From assembly GCF_018499575.1 (NCBI RefSeq), contig NZ_JAHDAP010000004.1, forward strand, positions 1-57,147: DNA of 57,147 nucleotides, written 5' to 3'. Below the pieces are notes generated by a model. The model was not told the origin of the DNA and did not search any database. It saw nothing but the letters and a program-made list of their open reading frames with translations. Positions 46,893 to 55,607 of the stretch are shown in pieces. This stretch comes from Streptococcus infantis (lineage in GTDB: Bacteria > Bacillota > Bacilli > Lactobacillales > Streptococcaceae). Position 1 is the stretch's first letter. Every line of letters begins with the position of its first letter. The position numbers and the translations under genes are program-made.

Positions 46893-47621
46893 CTAATTAT
46901 TTAAGCCCAACTCTTCTAATATTTGACGTTTATAGGCAATTTTTTGAACTTCTTTGTCTTCTGCATCAGACCAATCTAGTTTAATTTCAGCAACAATCTG
47001 CCCAGGGCGATTTTTCAAGATATAGATACGGTCACTAAGGTTAAGGGCCTCCTCGATACTATGCGTAATGATGAGTGTCGTCAGACCTAGCTGTTTATGA
47101 ATATCAAGATACCAGGCATGAAGCTCCATCTTAGTCATCTCGTCTAAGGCACTGAAGGCCTCGTCTAGAAGAAAGAGTTTATGCCCGAAAAGGTAGGTTC
47201 GGAGCAAAGCCACACGCTGGCGCATCCCACCACTGAGTTCATGAGGATACTTATCCCGTACGGCTGTCAACTGAAAGGTAGCAAGGATTTCATCCGCTTT
47301 GGCAATAGCTTCTGCCTTATCCACCTTTTGAATTAAGAGGGGCAAGATGATATTTCCTAGCACCGTCTTATGTTCCAAAAGCAGATCCTTTTGTAACATA
47401 TAGCTCACGCGCCCCTTGGGATTTTCCTCTCCGTCAAGAATGATTCGTCCTGACTGGACTTCTAAAATGCCTGCAATCAGGTTAAAGAGGGTTGTCTTTC
47501 CTACACCACTGGGTCCTAGGATAGAGACCACTTCACCTGAAGTCACTTGCAGGTTAATATCCTCTAAAATCTTTTCATCATCGTAGGCATAGCTTACGTG
47601 TTCTAGTCTAATTTCTGTCAT
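46893..47621 (-). CDS. ABC transporter ATP-binding protein, thiamine-precursor uptake (ThiZ-like)
   Basis: The 242-residue ATPase of the NitT/TauT/SsuB family has Walker A LGPSGVGKTTL, Q loop MLQKDLLLEH, signature LSGGMRQRV, Walker B LFLLDEAF and H loop IITHSIEEAL. It is last in a four-gene operon behind a TPP riboswitch, so the import substrate is probably thiamine or a pyrimidine precursor. The ThiZ name is by analogy, and sequence alone cannot fix the ligand. It overlaps the binding-protein gene by one base. Confidence 0.85.
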   Translation of the reverse strand: MTEIRLEHVSYAYDDEKILEDINLQVTSGEVVSILGPSGVGKTTLFNLIAGILEVQSGRIILDGEENPKGRVSYMLQKDLLLEHKTVLGNIILPLLIQKVDKAEAIAKADEILATFQLTAVRDKYPHELSGGMRQRVALLRTYLFGHKLFLLDEAFSALDEMTKMELHAWYLDIHKQLGLTTLIITHSIEEALNLSDRIYILKNRPGQIVAEIKLDWSDAEDKEVQKIAYKRQILEELGLNN

Positions 47622-48628
47622 TATTTCACAAATTCGTTAGTGAACCCTTTATCAGTCAAGTCTTCCTTAAGGATACCATTTTCTTTATCCCATTTGTAGA
47701 AGGCATTCCAGCGATCCGCATCAAATTGTCCCCATTTTTCCTTGTCGCTAGCATACTCTTTTGACAAGTATTTTTGAGATTCAATGACGAAGTCACGTTT
47801 ATCCTTGAGTTCAGGTGCATTCTTGATGAGGATATCGGCTGCTTCTTCTGGGTGCTCCATGGCATATTGGTAGCCTTTTTTGATGGCTTGGATTACTTTG
47901 CGAGCTTCTTCTTTGTTGTCTTTCAGATAATCGTTGTTAGCGATGATAACTGGTGAGTAGTAGTCAAACTCTTTAACATAGTCCTTCAAGTACATAAAGT
48001 TGGCATCCACACCTTGCGATTTAGCAAGAATTCCATCCCAACCGTAGTAAATCCAAGCAGCATCAAAAACGCCATTGGCAATCGGTGTGATAGAGTTTGA
48101 GTCGTTGTTTGGTACTTTTTCAACCTTCTCAAAGTCTCCACCTTGAGATTCTACCAAGGTTTTCAGCATAGCAAGCTCAGTCGGGTCATTCCAGGTTCCA
48201 TATTTCTTACCAACCAAATCTTTTGGACTATTGATATTGTCAGACTTACGAGAGATAATTCCTGATGTATTGTGTTCTACAATCGCTGCAACGGCAGTAA
48301 TGCCTGCCCCTTTTTCCAATTTCTTAGCCATATAGTCTTGGAAATAGATAGCGAATGGCGCCTTACCGTTGATTACTAAATCAGATGAACTCTCTTCTGG
48401 TGGCAATTTCAAGTCCACGTCCACTCCAGCTTCCTTAAAATAGCCTTTTTCTTTGGCTACATAAAGTCCTGTGTGGTTGGTATTTGGTGTCCAGTCTAGG
48501 ATAAAGTCAATTTTTTTGAGTTCTGCTTCTTTATTGTCCTTAGAAGCAGTTCCTTGGCCACAGGCCACCAGCACGACAGCTACAAGGGCTGTTACAATCG
48601 TTAAAAACACTTTCCATGTTTTCTTCAT
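47621..48628 (-). CDS. ThiY/NMT1-type substrate-binding lipoprotein
   Basis: The 335-residue lipoprotein has lipobox VLVACGQ (Cys24 counting from ATG 48628). A type II periplasmic-binding fold opens with IDFILDWTPNTNHTGLYVAKEKGYFKEAGVDVDL, the hallmark of the ThiY/THI5 family that binds the thiamine pyrimidine (HMP or formylaminopyrimidine). ATG at 48628 has AGAGGA upstream and fits the signal peptide, whereas the frame is open nine codons more. It works with the adjacent permease and ATPase. Confidence 0.87.
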   Translation of the reverse strand: MKKTWKVFLTIVTALVAVVLVACGQGTASKDNKEAELKKIDFILDWTPNTNHTGLYVAKEKGYFKEAGVDVDLKLPPEESSSDLVINGKAPFAIYFQDYMAKKLEKGAGITAVAAIVEHNTSGIISRKSDNINSPKDLVGKKYGTWNDPTELAMLKTLVESQGGDFEKVEKVPNNDSNSITPIANGVFDAAWIYYGWDGILAKSQGVDANFMYLKDYVKEFDYYSPVIIANNDYLKDNKEEARKVIQAIKKGYQYAMEHPEEAADILIKNAPELKDKRDFVIESQKYLSKEYASDKEKWGQFDADRWNAFYKWDKENGILKEDLTDKGFTNEFVK

Positions 48629-48666
48629 TTTAATTTCCTCTTTTCTTTTTCTCAAACATTATTGTT

Positions 48667-49404
48667 CTATGAACGTTTCCATTTAATCACATATTTTTCA
48701 CTGATATCCACTAATTTCATACCCAGAAGGCTGATAAGCGATACCAGAATAATAATCGCAAACATGGTATCATACTGAAACAGTTTCTTGGACTGAATCA
48801 TGTAGACACCAAGTCCTTCAAAGCCTCCCAACCACTCAGATACCACTGTTGTGATAAAGGCGTAGGAGACACTGACCCTCAATCCTGCATAAAAGTAGGG
48901 CAGGCTGACAGGGATTTTAAAATGCCACAGGATTTGCCAAGGATTTGCTCGCATCAGACTAAACAAGGTCAGCATGTCCTTGTCACAATGCCTAAATCCA
49001 TCTAGAATACTGACGATAATAGGGAAGGTTGTCGTCAAGATAATCAAGACAATCTTGGGCAAGATTCCATAACCAAGCCACAAAACCAGAATAGGCGCTA
49101 TGGCAATGGTCGGTATGGTCTGGACAACCACCATCATTGGGTAAATCAGGTCATTTAACCAGCCCAGACTATCCATAAGGACGGCCATGATACAGGCTAT
49201 CAAGACACCCAAGACCAAACCTAACAAGGCTACTCTCAAGGTTGCCCAGCTGTGGTACCAGAGAAATTCTCTGTCACGAACAAAAGACTGAAGGATTTCA
49301 AGTGGTGTCGGCAAGATAAACTTTGGTAAGAGTTTTAACAAACCCGCTACCTGCCAAAGAGATAAGACACCCAAAAATCCTAGCAGACTAATGTGCCGTC
49401 TCAT
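48667..49404 (-). CDS. ABC transporter permease, thiamine-precursor uptake (ThiX-like)
   Basis: The permease has about 245 residues and six helices, with the inner-membrane-component EAA-like motif (DGFRHCDKDMLTLFSLMRANPWQILWHFKIPVSLPYFYAGLR). It belongs to the NitT/TauT family. The ATG at 49404 overlaps the preceding gene by 17 nt. An in-frame ATG at 49425 with a distant GGAGAG is an alternative and would add seven residues. Part of the TPP-riboswitch operon. Confidence 0.85.
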   Translation of the reverse strand: MRRHISLLGFLGVLSLWQVAGLLKLLPKFILPTPLEILQSFVRDREFLWYHSWATLRVALLGLVLGVLIACIMAVLMDSLGWLNDLIYPMMVVVQTIPTIAIAPILVLWLGYGILPKIVLIILTTTFPIIVSILDGFRHCDKDMLTLFSLMRANPWQILWHFKIPVSLPYFYAGLRVSVSYAFITTVVSEWLGGFEGLGVYMIQSKKLFQYDTMFAIIILVSLISLLGMKLVDISEKYVIKWKRS

Positions 49405-49678
49405 TATATTTTTCAAGTTTATCATCGATGCTTAAAATCTCTCCTACATTTATTTTCACATTGGCAAAAACATTGTCTGCCCCTTGACCTGCCACTTCTA
49501 ATGCTTCTTTGAGAATGCGCATGAGTTGATCAAAGTCTCCCTCTAAGACCGTTTCAAAGGGTGTCACTACCATAGTCACTCCTTGAGCTTGCAGATAAGA
49601 AATGACTTGATCAATAACAGCTATGCGGTCAATCCCTTGTGACAGGGGTAGGACTTGTAAAGCAATGCTTGCTTTCAT
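49388..49678 (-). CDS. MTH1187/YkoF-type thiamine-binding family protein
   Basis: The 96-residue protein is of the DUF77/MTH1187 family, a ferredoxin-like fold related to YkoF. It begins MKASIALQVLPLSQG and includes VTMVVTPFETVLEGDFDQLM. YkoF binds thiamine and its precursor HMP. This small relative may buffer or sense the imported molecule in the cytoplasm. It is the first gene after the riboswitch, with AGAAGGAGG upstream. Confidence 0.82.
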   Translation of the reverse strand: MKASIALQVLPLSQGIDRIAVIDQVISYLQAQGVTMVVTPFETVLEGDFDQLMRILKEALEVAGQGADNVFANVKINVGEILSIDDKLEKYNETAH

Positions 49679-49711
49679 TAAAACCTCCTTCTAAGTTACA
49701 GTTTTTCTTTG

Positions 49712-49848
<137 letters not shown>

Positions 49849-49860
49849 TTATATGGACAT

Positions 49861-49889
49861 ATGATAACGAAAAATAAATAAGATGTCAA
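49861..49889 (-). promoter_or_regulatory. promoter of the TPP-riboswitch operon
   Basis: Perfect TTGACA (49884-49889) and TATCAT (49861-49866) are separated by 17 bp, just upstream of the aptamer. A second possible -10, TATAAT, lies closer to the aptamer without a matching -35. Confidence 0.7.
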
Positions 49890-49901
49890 GGAAACTGCTT
49901 A

Positions 49902-49931
49902 CAGAAAAAGAGACGAAAAACCGTCTCTTTC
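49902..49931 (-). terminator. terminator of the cardiolipin synthase gene
   Basis: The stem AAAGAGACG / CGTCTCTTT is followed by TTCTG on the minus strand, starting 3 nt from the stop codon. Confidence 0.8.
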
Positions 49932-49933
49932 TA

Positions 49934-51466
49934 TTAAAGCATAGGTGCAAATAACTGTGTTACTTCTTTAATCATCATTTGATACCATGTAGGATTTATG
50001 GTATCCGAGAAGATTTCTTGAGATTGTTCAAAAATTTCTTCAAAATCTTTGCGAATATCCGCGATTGACTCTGTTTTGTAGAGTAGTACTGCATTTTCAT
50101 AGTGGTGGACCAAGCTACGATAATCCAAGTTAATCGTACCCACAGCCGCAAATCGATCATCAACAATCATTTGCTTACTATGGATAAAACCAGGTGTGTA
50201 TTCAAAAATGCGAACACCCGCAGATAAAAGATCTGGATAAGCTCCCCGTGTTACAAGTTGAATGAGTTTCTTATCTGGTATGTGGGGTGTGACTATTCTC
50301 ACATCTACACCTCGCATCGCCGCATTCTTTATATCCTCTGTCAAATCATAATCGATAATGAGATAAGGCGTTGTGATATAGACAAAATCTTCCGCTTGAT
50401 TAATCAGGTTTTGATAGACAATTTTACCCACCTTCATCTGGTAGATTGGTTTTGGCCCACTGCCATATGGGATACAAAGTCCACTACCGGATCGTGTCTG
50501 ATTTTCTAAATGATACTGATCAAAGTCACTGATTTCTCCACGGTTGATGTACCAGTTCATGAGAAAGAGTCTTGTGAAGGCTTGAGTCGCCGGACCATCT
50601 ATACGAATCCCACTATCTTTCCAGTGTCCAAAACGTTCAATCTGATTGATGTATTCGTCTGCAAGGTTAATCCCTCCAGTATAGGAAATCTGCCCATCAA
50701 TGACTAATATTTTTCGGTGATCACGGTTATTATAGGCCACCGTCATACGAGGAATCACCTTATTAAACTTATGAGCATCAATTCCTTTAGAACGCAAATG
50801 AACCGTATAATCTCCCGGCAAAGTTACCATACAACCAATATCGTCGTAGAGCATCTTAACCTCAACTCCCTGGGCTACCTTTTCTTCCAGAATCTCAAGC
50901 ATGCTATCCCACATTAACCCCTCTTCGACAATGTAGTATTCTAGAAAAATAAATTTTTTAGCTCTCTTTAGATCCTCCAGCATCTGCTGCCACATTTCTT
51001 TTCCATTTTCGAAAAATTGTGAATCCGTATGCTCATAGACTTCCGCATTGCTATCCATATGTAGCAAAGCGTTGATAATCCCGTAGGCAGATTTATCTGT
51101 TTCTTGTAGGTTCTTATGAAGACTATCTTCATGCTTCTCTTGTAAAGTAATCGAACGCAATTCTCTGAGTTGTTTCAGCTCTTTTTTTGATAGTCGGCGC
51201 TCACCAAACATGATATAAAGTAATGGACCAAACACAGGCACAAAGGTCACAATCAACCAAGTCACCTTGCTCTCTGGCGACATGGAACGATTGACAATCG
51301 CTATAACGGTTGCTATGCTGATGAGAAACACAAGAATGACCCAAACAAGTGGAGCAATCTGGCTCATGTAAAGAATAATTCCAAAAATAACAAATAATTC
51401 TATCAGGATAATCGCAATACTAAAGCCATACTTGGACATCAATAATCGAAATTTTCTTGTCCCCAT
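49934..51466 (-). CDS. cls: cardiolipin synthase
   Basis: The 510-residue membrane enzyme has two N-terminal helices (about 12-33 and 36-57, plus a third hydrophobic stretch near 68-87). Two phospholipase-D motifs follow, HRKILVIDGQISYTGG (about 249-264) and HSKQMIVDDRFAAVGT (about 423-438). It joins two phosphatidylglycerols into cardiolipin and glycerol. It is monocistronic, with a good promoter and GAGGGAG ribosome site. Confidence 0.94.
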   Translation of the reverse strand: MGTRKFRLLMSKYGFSIAIILIELFVIFGIILYMSQIAPLVWVILVFLISIATVIAIVNRSMSPESKVTWLIVTFVPVFGPLLYIMFGERRLSKKELKQLRELRSITLQEKHEDSLHKNLQETDKSAYGIINALLHMDSNAEVYEHTDSQFFENGKEMWQQMLEDLKRAKKFIFLEYYIVEEGLMWDSMLEILEEKVAQGVEVKMLYDDIGCMVTLPGDYTVHLRSKGIDAHKFNKVIPRMTVAYNNRDHRKILVIDGQISYTGGINLADEYINQIERFGHWKDSGIRIDGPATQAFTRLFLMNWYINRGEISDFDQYHLENQTRSGSGLCIPYGSGPKPIYQMKVGKIVYQNLINQAEDFVYITTPYLIIDYDLTEDIKNAAMRGVDVRIVTPHIPDKKLIQLVTRGAYPDLLSAGVRIFEYTPGFIHSKQMIVDDRFAAVGTINLDYRSLVHHYENAVLLYKTESIADIRKDFEEIFEQSQEIFSDTINPTWYQMMIKEVTQLFAPML

Positions 51467-51529
51467 ATCTCCCTCTCAACTTCTAAGTATACTCCCTCAT
51501 ATACTATCTGAAAACGCTTATTACCTTCT

Positions 51530-51558
51530 AGTATACTCAGTTTCATAAAACTTAGCAA
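51530..51558 (-). promoter_or_regulatory. cls promoter
   Basis: TTGCTA (51553-51558) and TATACT (51530-51535) are separated by 17 bp. A second AGTATACT copy lies about 40 nt closer to the gene. Confidence 0.7.
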
Positions 51559-51602
51559 GCTTTTTCCTGTTTAGGCCGATACTTCTACCTATAAAATCAT
51601 TT

Positions 51603-51631
51603 AAAAAGCAGGCAACTTACATGTGCCTGCT
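51603..51631 (-). terminator. terminator of the five-gene condensing-enzyme/glycosyltransferase operon
   Basis: A perfect 8-bp stem (AGCAGGCA / TGCCTGCT) with a 9-nt loop and TTTTT tail follows the KASIII-like gene. Confidence 0.85.
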
Positions 51632-51637
51632 CTCGTT

Positions 51638-52582
51638 TTACAATTTCAACGCCAACATATTAACCGTCATACCAGCCGCAGTCCCCATCAAGAAGATGGT
51701 ATCTCCTTCCTTCACATAGCCATAATCGAGTGCATAAGCCAATCCAAAAGGTACCGCAACAGAAACCATATTTCCATAATCACTAACGATGTTAAGGTAC
51801 TTGTCTTTGCCAACTCCTAATTTATCCATGACAAGTGGTAATGCTCGACTAGCTTGGTGTGGGATAATATAGTCTACAGCATCTTTAGAAATACCAGATT
51901 TCTCTTGGAATTCTTGGAACATTTCAGGAATAACACGAGCAGAAAGCAAGAGGATTTTCTTCCCTTTCATATCAAACATGAAATTCGTCTTCGTCTCTTC
52001 AGAGTACTCTTTTGGCTGATAAGAAGTCAAACCTCCACGGATTTCAGTATCGTGAGCCCCCTCCGACCAAGTCCGTTGAAGACTTGCTATCACTCCCTTA
52101 TCCTTGTCACTTGCTTGAAAAATAAAGGCTGCGGCTCCATCACCAAAGAGTTCATAACTTTCTTTTTGCTTCGGATTGAGACCCAAGCTACCAACTTCAC
52201 TAGATACAATCAAAACGCGATGATATTCTCCAGCTTCAATCAAGTACGACATAGTTGATAGTGCTGAGATAAAACTTGTACAAGTCGTATTGATATCCAT
52301 GGCTGGGATGGAGTGCCCTTTTGCTACGCGCTCATGAATCAAAGCAGCTGTACACGGAATAGGTTGAACACCAACCGCACTAGCTGATACAAGGCAATCA
52401 ATGTCTTTCATACTCAAATTTGCATTTTCAAGCGCAGCTTGGATAGCTGCTTCTGCCAAATCTAGCTGTGTTTCTTCATTTTCTACGACACGATAACGCG
52501 TGTGGTCTTTAAATTGCACTGTGTTTTTTGGGAGGCAAACTCCATAGCCTGCAATTTCTACATGTCTTTTTACTTCTGTCAT
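51638..52582 (-). CDS. KASIII-like 3-oxoacyl-ACP synthase family condensing enzyme
   Basis: The 314-residue thiolase-fold protein has a full KASIII triad: Cys101 in DINTTCTSF, His242 in IIPHQAS and Asn271 in DYGNMVSVAVPF. FGDGAAAFIF and MGTAAGMTVN are also family motifs. It should condense an acyl thioester with a second acyl unit. It is the last gene of a five-gene operon and far from the fatty-acid cluster. It is too divergent in its context to be the housekeeping FabH, so secondary metabolism is more likely. ATG at 52582 has AAAGGA nine bases upstream. An ATG at 52600 overlaps the previous stop (ATGA) and would add six residues. Confidence 0.85.
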   Translation of the reverse strand: MTEVKRHVEIAGYGVCLPKNTVQFKDHTRYRVVENEETQLDLAEAAIQAALENANLSMKDIDCLVSASAVGVQPIPCTAALIHERVAKGHSIPAMDINTTCTSFISALSTMSYLIEAGEYHRVLIVSSEVGSLGLNPKQKESYELFGDGAAAFIFQASDKDKGVIASLQRTWSEGAHDTEIRGGLTSYQPKEYSEETKTNFMFDMKGKKILLLSARVIPEMFQEFQEKSGISKDAVDYIIPHQASRALPLVMDKLGVGKDKYLNIVSDYGNMVSVAVPFGLAYALDYGYVKEGDTIFLMGTAAGMTVNMLALKL

Positions 52583-52596
52583 AATCTTTTGTCCTT

Positions 52597-53859
52597 TCAT
52601 AAACGTTGGATACGCTTGAGCTTACGACTTGTATCCCATTGATAATCTGAAAATTGTATTTCAGGTGCTTTAAACTCTTTTTGTTGAGCCAAGAGTCGAA
52701 ATTGCTCTGTAATGGCTGTTTCCAATTGCTCGTCCCTTCGACTCAGACAAACTTCCACTAACTTCTCAGAATGTTGTTTGACTTGATAGTCTCCAACATT
52801 TTCCACAAAGAGAATACAACGCCTGATAAAATCAGGATAGATTGTCACCTGTCCTCCATCCTGATCTTCAAAGTAGAAGATGTCATCAGAGCGACCTTCG
52901 ACCTTGTCAATCCTTGTATAATGAGAACCACATGAACAAGGTTCAGGATTCTCAACCAAGATATCATTAAGTTTGTAGCGGTAAACAGGTTGACTGCTTC
53001 GCTTGAAATCCGTTATTACTGGATAAAAACGTCGGTCATCCAAGTAGTGCTTTTCCACAAAGATGATGTCTTCATTAAGATGCAGATTCCCAGCCGAACA
53101 AGTACAAGCTAGAAAACCTTCTGTTGCTTGATAGACTTGGTCAATAACTGGTAATGCAAAAGCCTCAGAAATCCGTTCTCTGTCACTATCTTCCAAGATT
53201 TCAGCCACCGAAACAACTTTTTGTGGATGAATCTTTAGTTCTCCAGCTTTTAGACGCTTACTCAATTCAATCAACATAGAAGCAGGCGCCACCACGATGG
53301 TCGGTTGATAATTGTTGAGACGCTCGATATGCTCATCTGTATTCTTGAAAATATCAAAGTACTCTAAACGAATGAGCGCCGTATTGATGGTCTGATACAA
53401 TTCATTATCAGCTCTCAAAAAAAAGGCTATACGATGTCCAAAAAGGTGACCTTTGGGCAACATCTTTGCCAAGATAGCCGCCGCCCACATACTTCGTTCT
53501 TTTTCAGTTGTGATAAAAAGTCCCCGATGTCCAGATGTTCCAGAAGACAGCCCGACAGCTATTTCTCCCTTGAGCTCTGTAAAATTCCTGGTCTTTTCAC
53601 TTTCGATAGCCAAAGCTAAGGCCTCATCTCTATCCACACCTTGAGTATTAAGCTCATTGAAATGCGTCATCATAAATGCTTTATCCATATGATCAAAATC
53701 ACTGGGTACACCATTTTTAAAATAAGGTGACTCATGTTTTAGAAATTCCATATAGACATCTAGTTGCTTTTTCTGATAGCTTTCTAAGGCTTTTCGAGAT
53801 TTAAAATTATGTAGCCAACGAGTTTGGATAAAGGTTTTAAGAAAGGTTATTTTTTTCAT
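52597..53859 (-). CDS. AMP-forming acyl ligase, PaaK/F390-synthetase type
   Basis: The protein has about 420 residues. The adenylation phosphate loop is GLSSGTSGHRG (about residues 104-114). A Cys-rich C-terminal part contains CTCSAG and the family signature PCSCGSHYTRIDKVEGRSDDIF, then a small C-terminal domain. Relatives such as phenylacetate-CoA ligase and coenzyme F390 synthetase activate a carboxylic acid as acyl-AMP. Here it probably prepares an acid for CoA or carrier loading in the same pathway as the KASIII-like enzyme. ATG at 53859 overlaps the MBL gene by 23 nt. A TTG five codons upstream is less likely. Confidence 0.8.
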   Translation of the reverse strand: MKKITFLKTFIQTRWLHNFKSRKALESYQKKQLDVYMEFLKHESPYFKNGVPSDFDHMDKAFMMTHFNELNTQGVDRDEALALAIESEKTRNFTELKGEIAVGLSSGTSGHRGLFITTEKERSMWAAAILAKMLPKGHLFGHRIAFFLRADNELYQTINTALIRLEYFDIFKNTDEHIERLNNYQPTIVVAPASMLIELSKRLKAGELKIHPQKVVSVAEILEDSDRERISEAFALPVIDQVYQATEGFLACTCSAGNLHLNEDIIFVEKHYLDDRRFYPVITDFKRSSQPVYRYKLNDILVENPEPCSCGSHYTRIDKVEGRSDDIFYFEDQDGGQVTIYPDFIRRCILFVENVGDYQVKQHSEKLVEVCLSRRDEQLETAITEQFRLLAQQKEFKAPEIQFSDYQWDTSRKLKRIQRL

Positions 53860-54652
53860 ACAAGATCCGCTCAATCCTTTCTACAGGGTCATGGCTAACT
53901 AGCACTTCTATTCCATCCTTTAAAACCTCTTCCAAGAGCTCTGTTCCTTTGATATAGTCATCCTTACTATCTTGCACCAAGGAAGGAACCAGATGCATCT
54001 GTTTGGTGTAAGGTAAAAGGTCAATTCCCCAACAAAGATCCGCTGCGATAAAGAGATGATAATCTGGAATAAAGAGACAGGCTTGGCCCTTGGCATGCCC
54101 ATCAATAGAAGCTACCAGGATACTTCCGTCTCCAAAAAGATCATTGGTGAAACGATAATTGAAGTTGGAGTTTTGCCGATCTGCCTTGATGACTGTCAAT
54201 CTTTCCTCGAAGTCACTCGGCAAAAATTCTTTAAAAATTAAATCTTTTAGTTTTGGTTTCTTGTAAACATCATACACTTCCTGGGTTAGGATAAAGCTTG
54301 CGTTCGGAAAGAAGCTAGCCCCTCCTAAATGATCTGGATGTAGATGAGACAGCAGGACAAAATTAATTTCTTCTGGTTTAATTCCTTTAGCCTTCAGCAA
54401 ATGCGAAATCTGATCCTGCTCCGTCATTTGAACGGGCGTCCCCAAGCGATATAAAGCATATCGTAACTTGGTCTTAATATCGTAGTGATAGCCAGTATCA
54501 TAAAGTACATAACCCTTATCCCTATGTTTGATCAAAAAGACGCCTGCTGGGAAAGTCATCTTTCTATTTTTGACACCCTTAAAAAGCAAACCAGCATAAC
54601 TAGTACAGTATCCCGCTGAGAAATACTCAATGCTTTCGATAATCTTGGACAT
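53837..54652 (-). CDS. metallo-beta-lactamase-fold hydrolase (lactonase/thioesterase-like)
   Basis: The 271-residue enzyme has the dinuclear metal motif SHLHPDHLGG (His103, His105, Asp107, His108), an early DTGYH, GHAKGQ, the bridging-Asp region AADLCWG and the final VSHDP histidine. The layout is like N-acyl-homoserine lactonases and PqsE-type thioesterases. In this operon it could release a product from a thioester, open a lactone, or proofread. ATG at 54652 has AAGGGA nine bases upstream. The gene overlaps both neighbours (26 nt with the reductase, 23 nt with the ligase). Confidence 0.82.
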   Translation of the reverse strand: MSKIIESIEYFSAGYCTSYAGLLFKGVKNRKMTFPAGVFLIKHRDKGYVLYDTGYHYDIKTKLRYALYRLGTPVQMTEQDQISHLLKAKGIKPEEINFVLLSHLHPDHLGGASFFPNASFILTQEVYDVYKKPKLKDLIFKEFLPSDFEERLTVIKADRQNSNFNYRFTNDLFGDGSILVASIDGHAKGQACLFIPDYHLFIAADLCWGIDLLPYTKQMHLVPSLVQDSKDDYIKGTELLEEVLKDGIEVLVSHDPVERIERILYEKNNLS

Positions 54653-55607
54653 ATTGTTCAATCCCTTCTGAAATACTAATTTTCGGATGATACCCCAATT
54701 CCCTCATAGCCTTGCTAATATCCAGCGTTTGACTATAGCGGAGCAGATAATAGGTATATCGAGTTAGAGGTGGCTCCCCTTTAAGGTTCAAGGTCTTGTA
54801 TAGAAATTCTAAACTACTTGCAATTCCTGATAAGAGAGATGCTGGAATTTTTCTATATTTGATTGGATAACCCAGACCTGTCAAACTTTCCTCTAACAAA
54901 TCTCTAAAAGCCCTCGGTTCACCATTAGTAATGTTATAAACCTCACCTTTGGCTTCTGGAGCTTCTATGGCCAAACGGATTGCCAGAGCAACATTTTCCA
55001 CGCAAGTCATGTCCATGAGCTGACGCCCATCTCCAATTAAAGGAATACCAATTTTTTGACTCAGATTAATCACTCGTGGCAAAATGCTGGTATCTCCAAT
55101 TCCAAACAGCCCCCGAGGCCTCAAGATAATACTCGGAACATCTGGATAATCTTTAAAGAGCTTCTCTGAAGCCAATTTGCTACGGATATAATTATTGAGA
55201 TTATTTTCCTCTGGAGCGTCACTTTCTTTGATAGCCAACTGATCCTTAGGAGCAGCATAGATGCTTGGTGAGGATACATAGACTAAACGTTGAATACCTG
55301 TTTGGTGACATGCCTCGAGAACATATTTTGTTCCTAAAACATTAGCCTGAAAAAAATCTTCCCAAGGACCCCAAACTGTTGACAGGGCTCCCGCATGAAC
55401 GACCAGGTCCATCCCCTTGCAAGCCTCTAGCACATCATCAGCTTTGGTCAAATCACCCTGAAAAAAACTAACCGAAGAATTCTCCAAAGATTGACCAACC
55501 TTATTGTTTCTACCAAAAGCTCGAACCTGATAACCATACTCGACTAATTCTTCTACGACATATTTCCCCAAGAAACCAGTGGCTCCCGTAACTAATACTT
55601 TTTTCAT
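54627..55607 (-). CDS. NAD(P)-dependent extended short-chain reductase/epimerase
   Basis: The 326-residue extended SDR has N-terminal GATGFLGKYVVEEL, the cofactor-binding Arg in VRAFGRN, catalytic Ser/Tyr/Lys as YVSSPS and YIRSK, and RPRGLFGIGD. The N-terminal half and the ..LDMTCVENVA.. region recall 3-beta-hydroxysteroid-dehydrogenase-like reductases, including OleD of olefin synthesis, rather than sugar epimerases. Reduction of a beta-keto acid or ester made by the KASIII-like enzyme is a reasonable guess. ATG at 55607 (or 55610) overlaps the glycosyltransferase stop codon. Confidence 0.8.
   Translation of the reverse strand: MKKVLVTGATGFLGKYVVEELVEYGYQVRAFGRNNKVGQSLENSSVSFFQGDLTKADDVLEACKGMDLVVHAGALSTVWGPWEDFFQANVLGTKYVLEACHQTGIQRLVYVSSPSIYAAPKDQLAIKESDAPEENNLNNYIRSKLASEKLFKDYPDVPSIILRPRGLFGIGDTSILPRVINLSQKIGIPLIGDGRQLMDMTCVENVALAIRLAIEAPEAKGEVYNITNGEPRAFRDLLEESLTGLGYPIKYRKIPASLLSGIASSLEFLYKTLNLKGEPPLTRYTYYLLRYSQTLDISKAMRELGYHPKISISEGIEQYVQDYRKH

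Noticed and set aside
51638..52582. Housekeeping FabH of type II fatty acid synthesis
   Set aside because: The triad is intact, but the gene is far from any fab gene and embedded in a glycosyltransferase/ligase operon. Asn lies in GNMVSVAVPF rather than the usual GNTSAASIPL-type motif.
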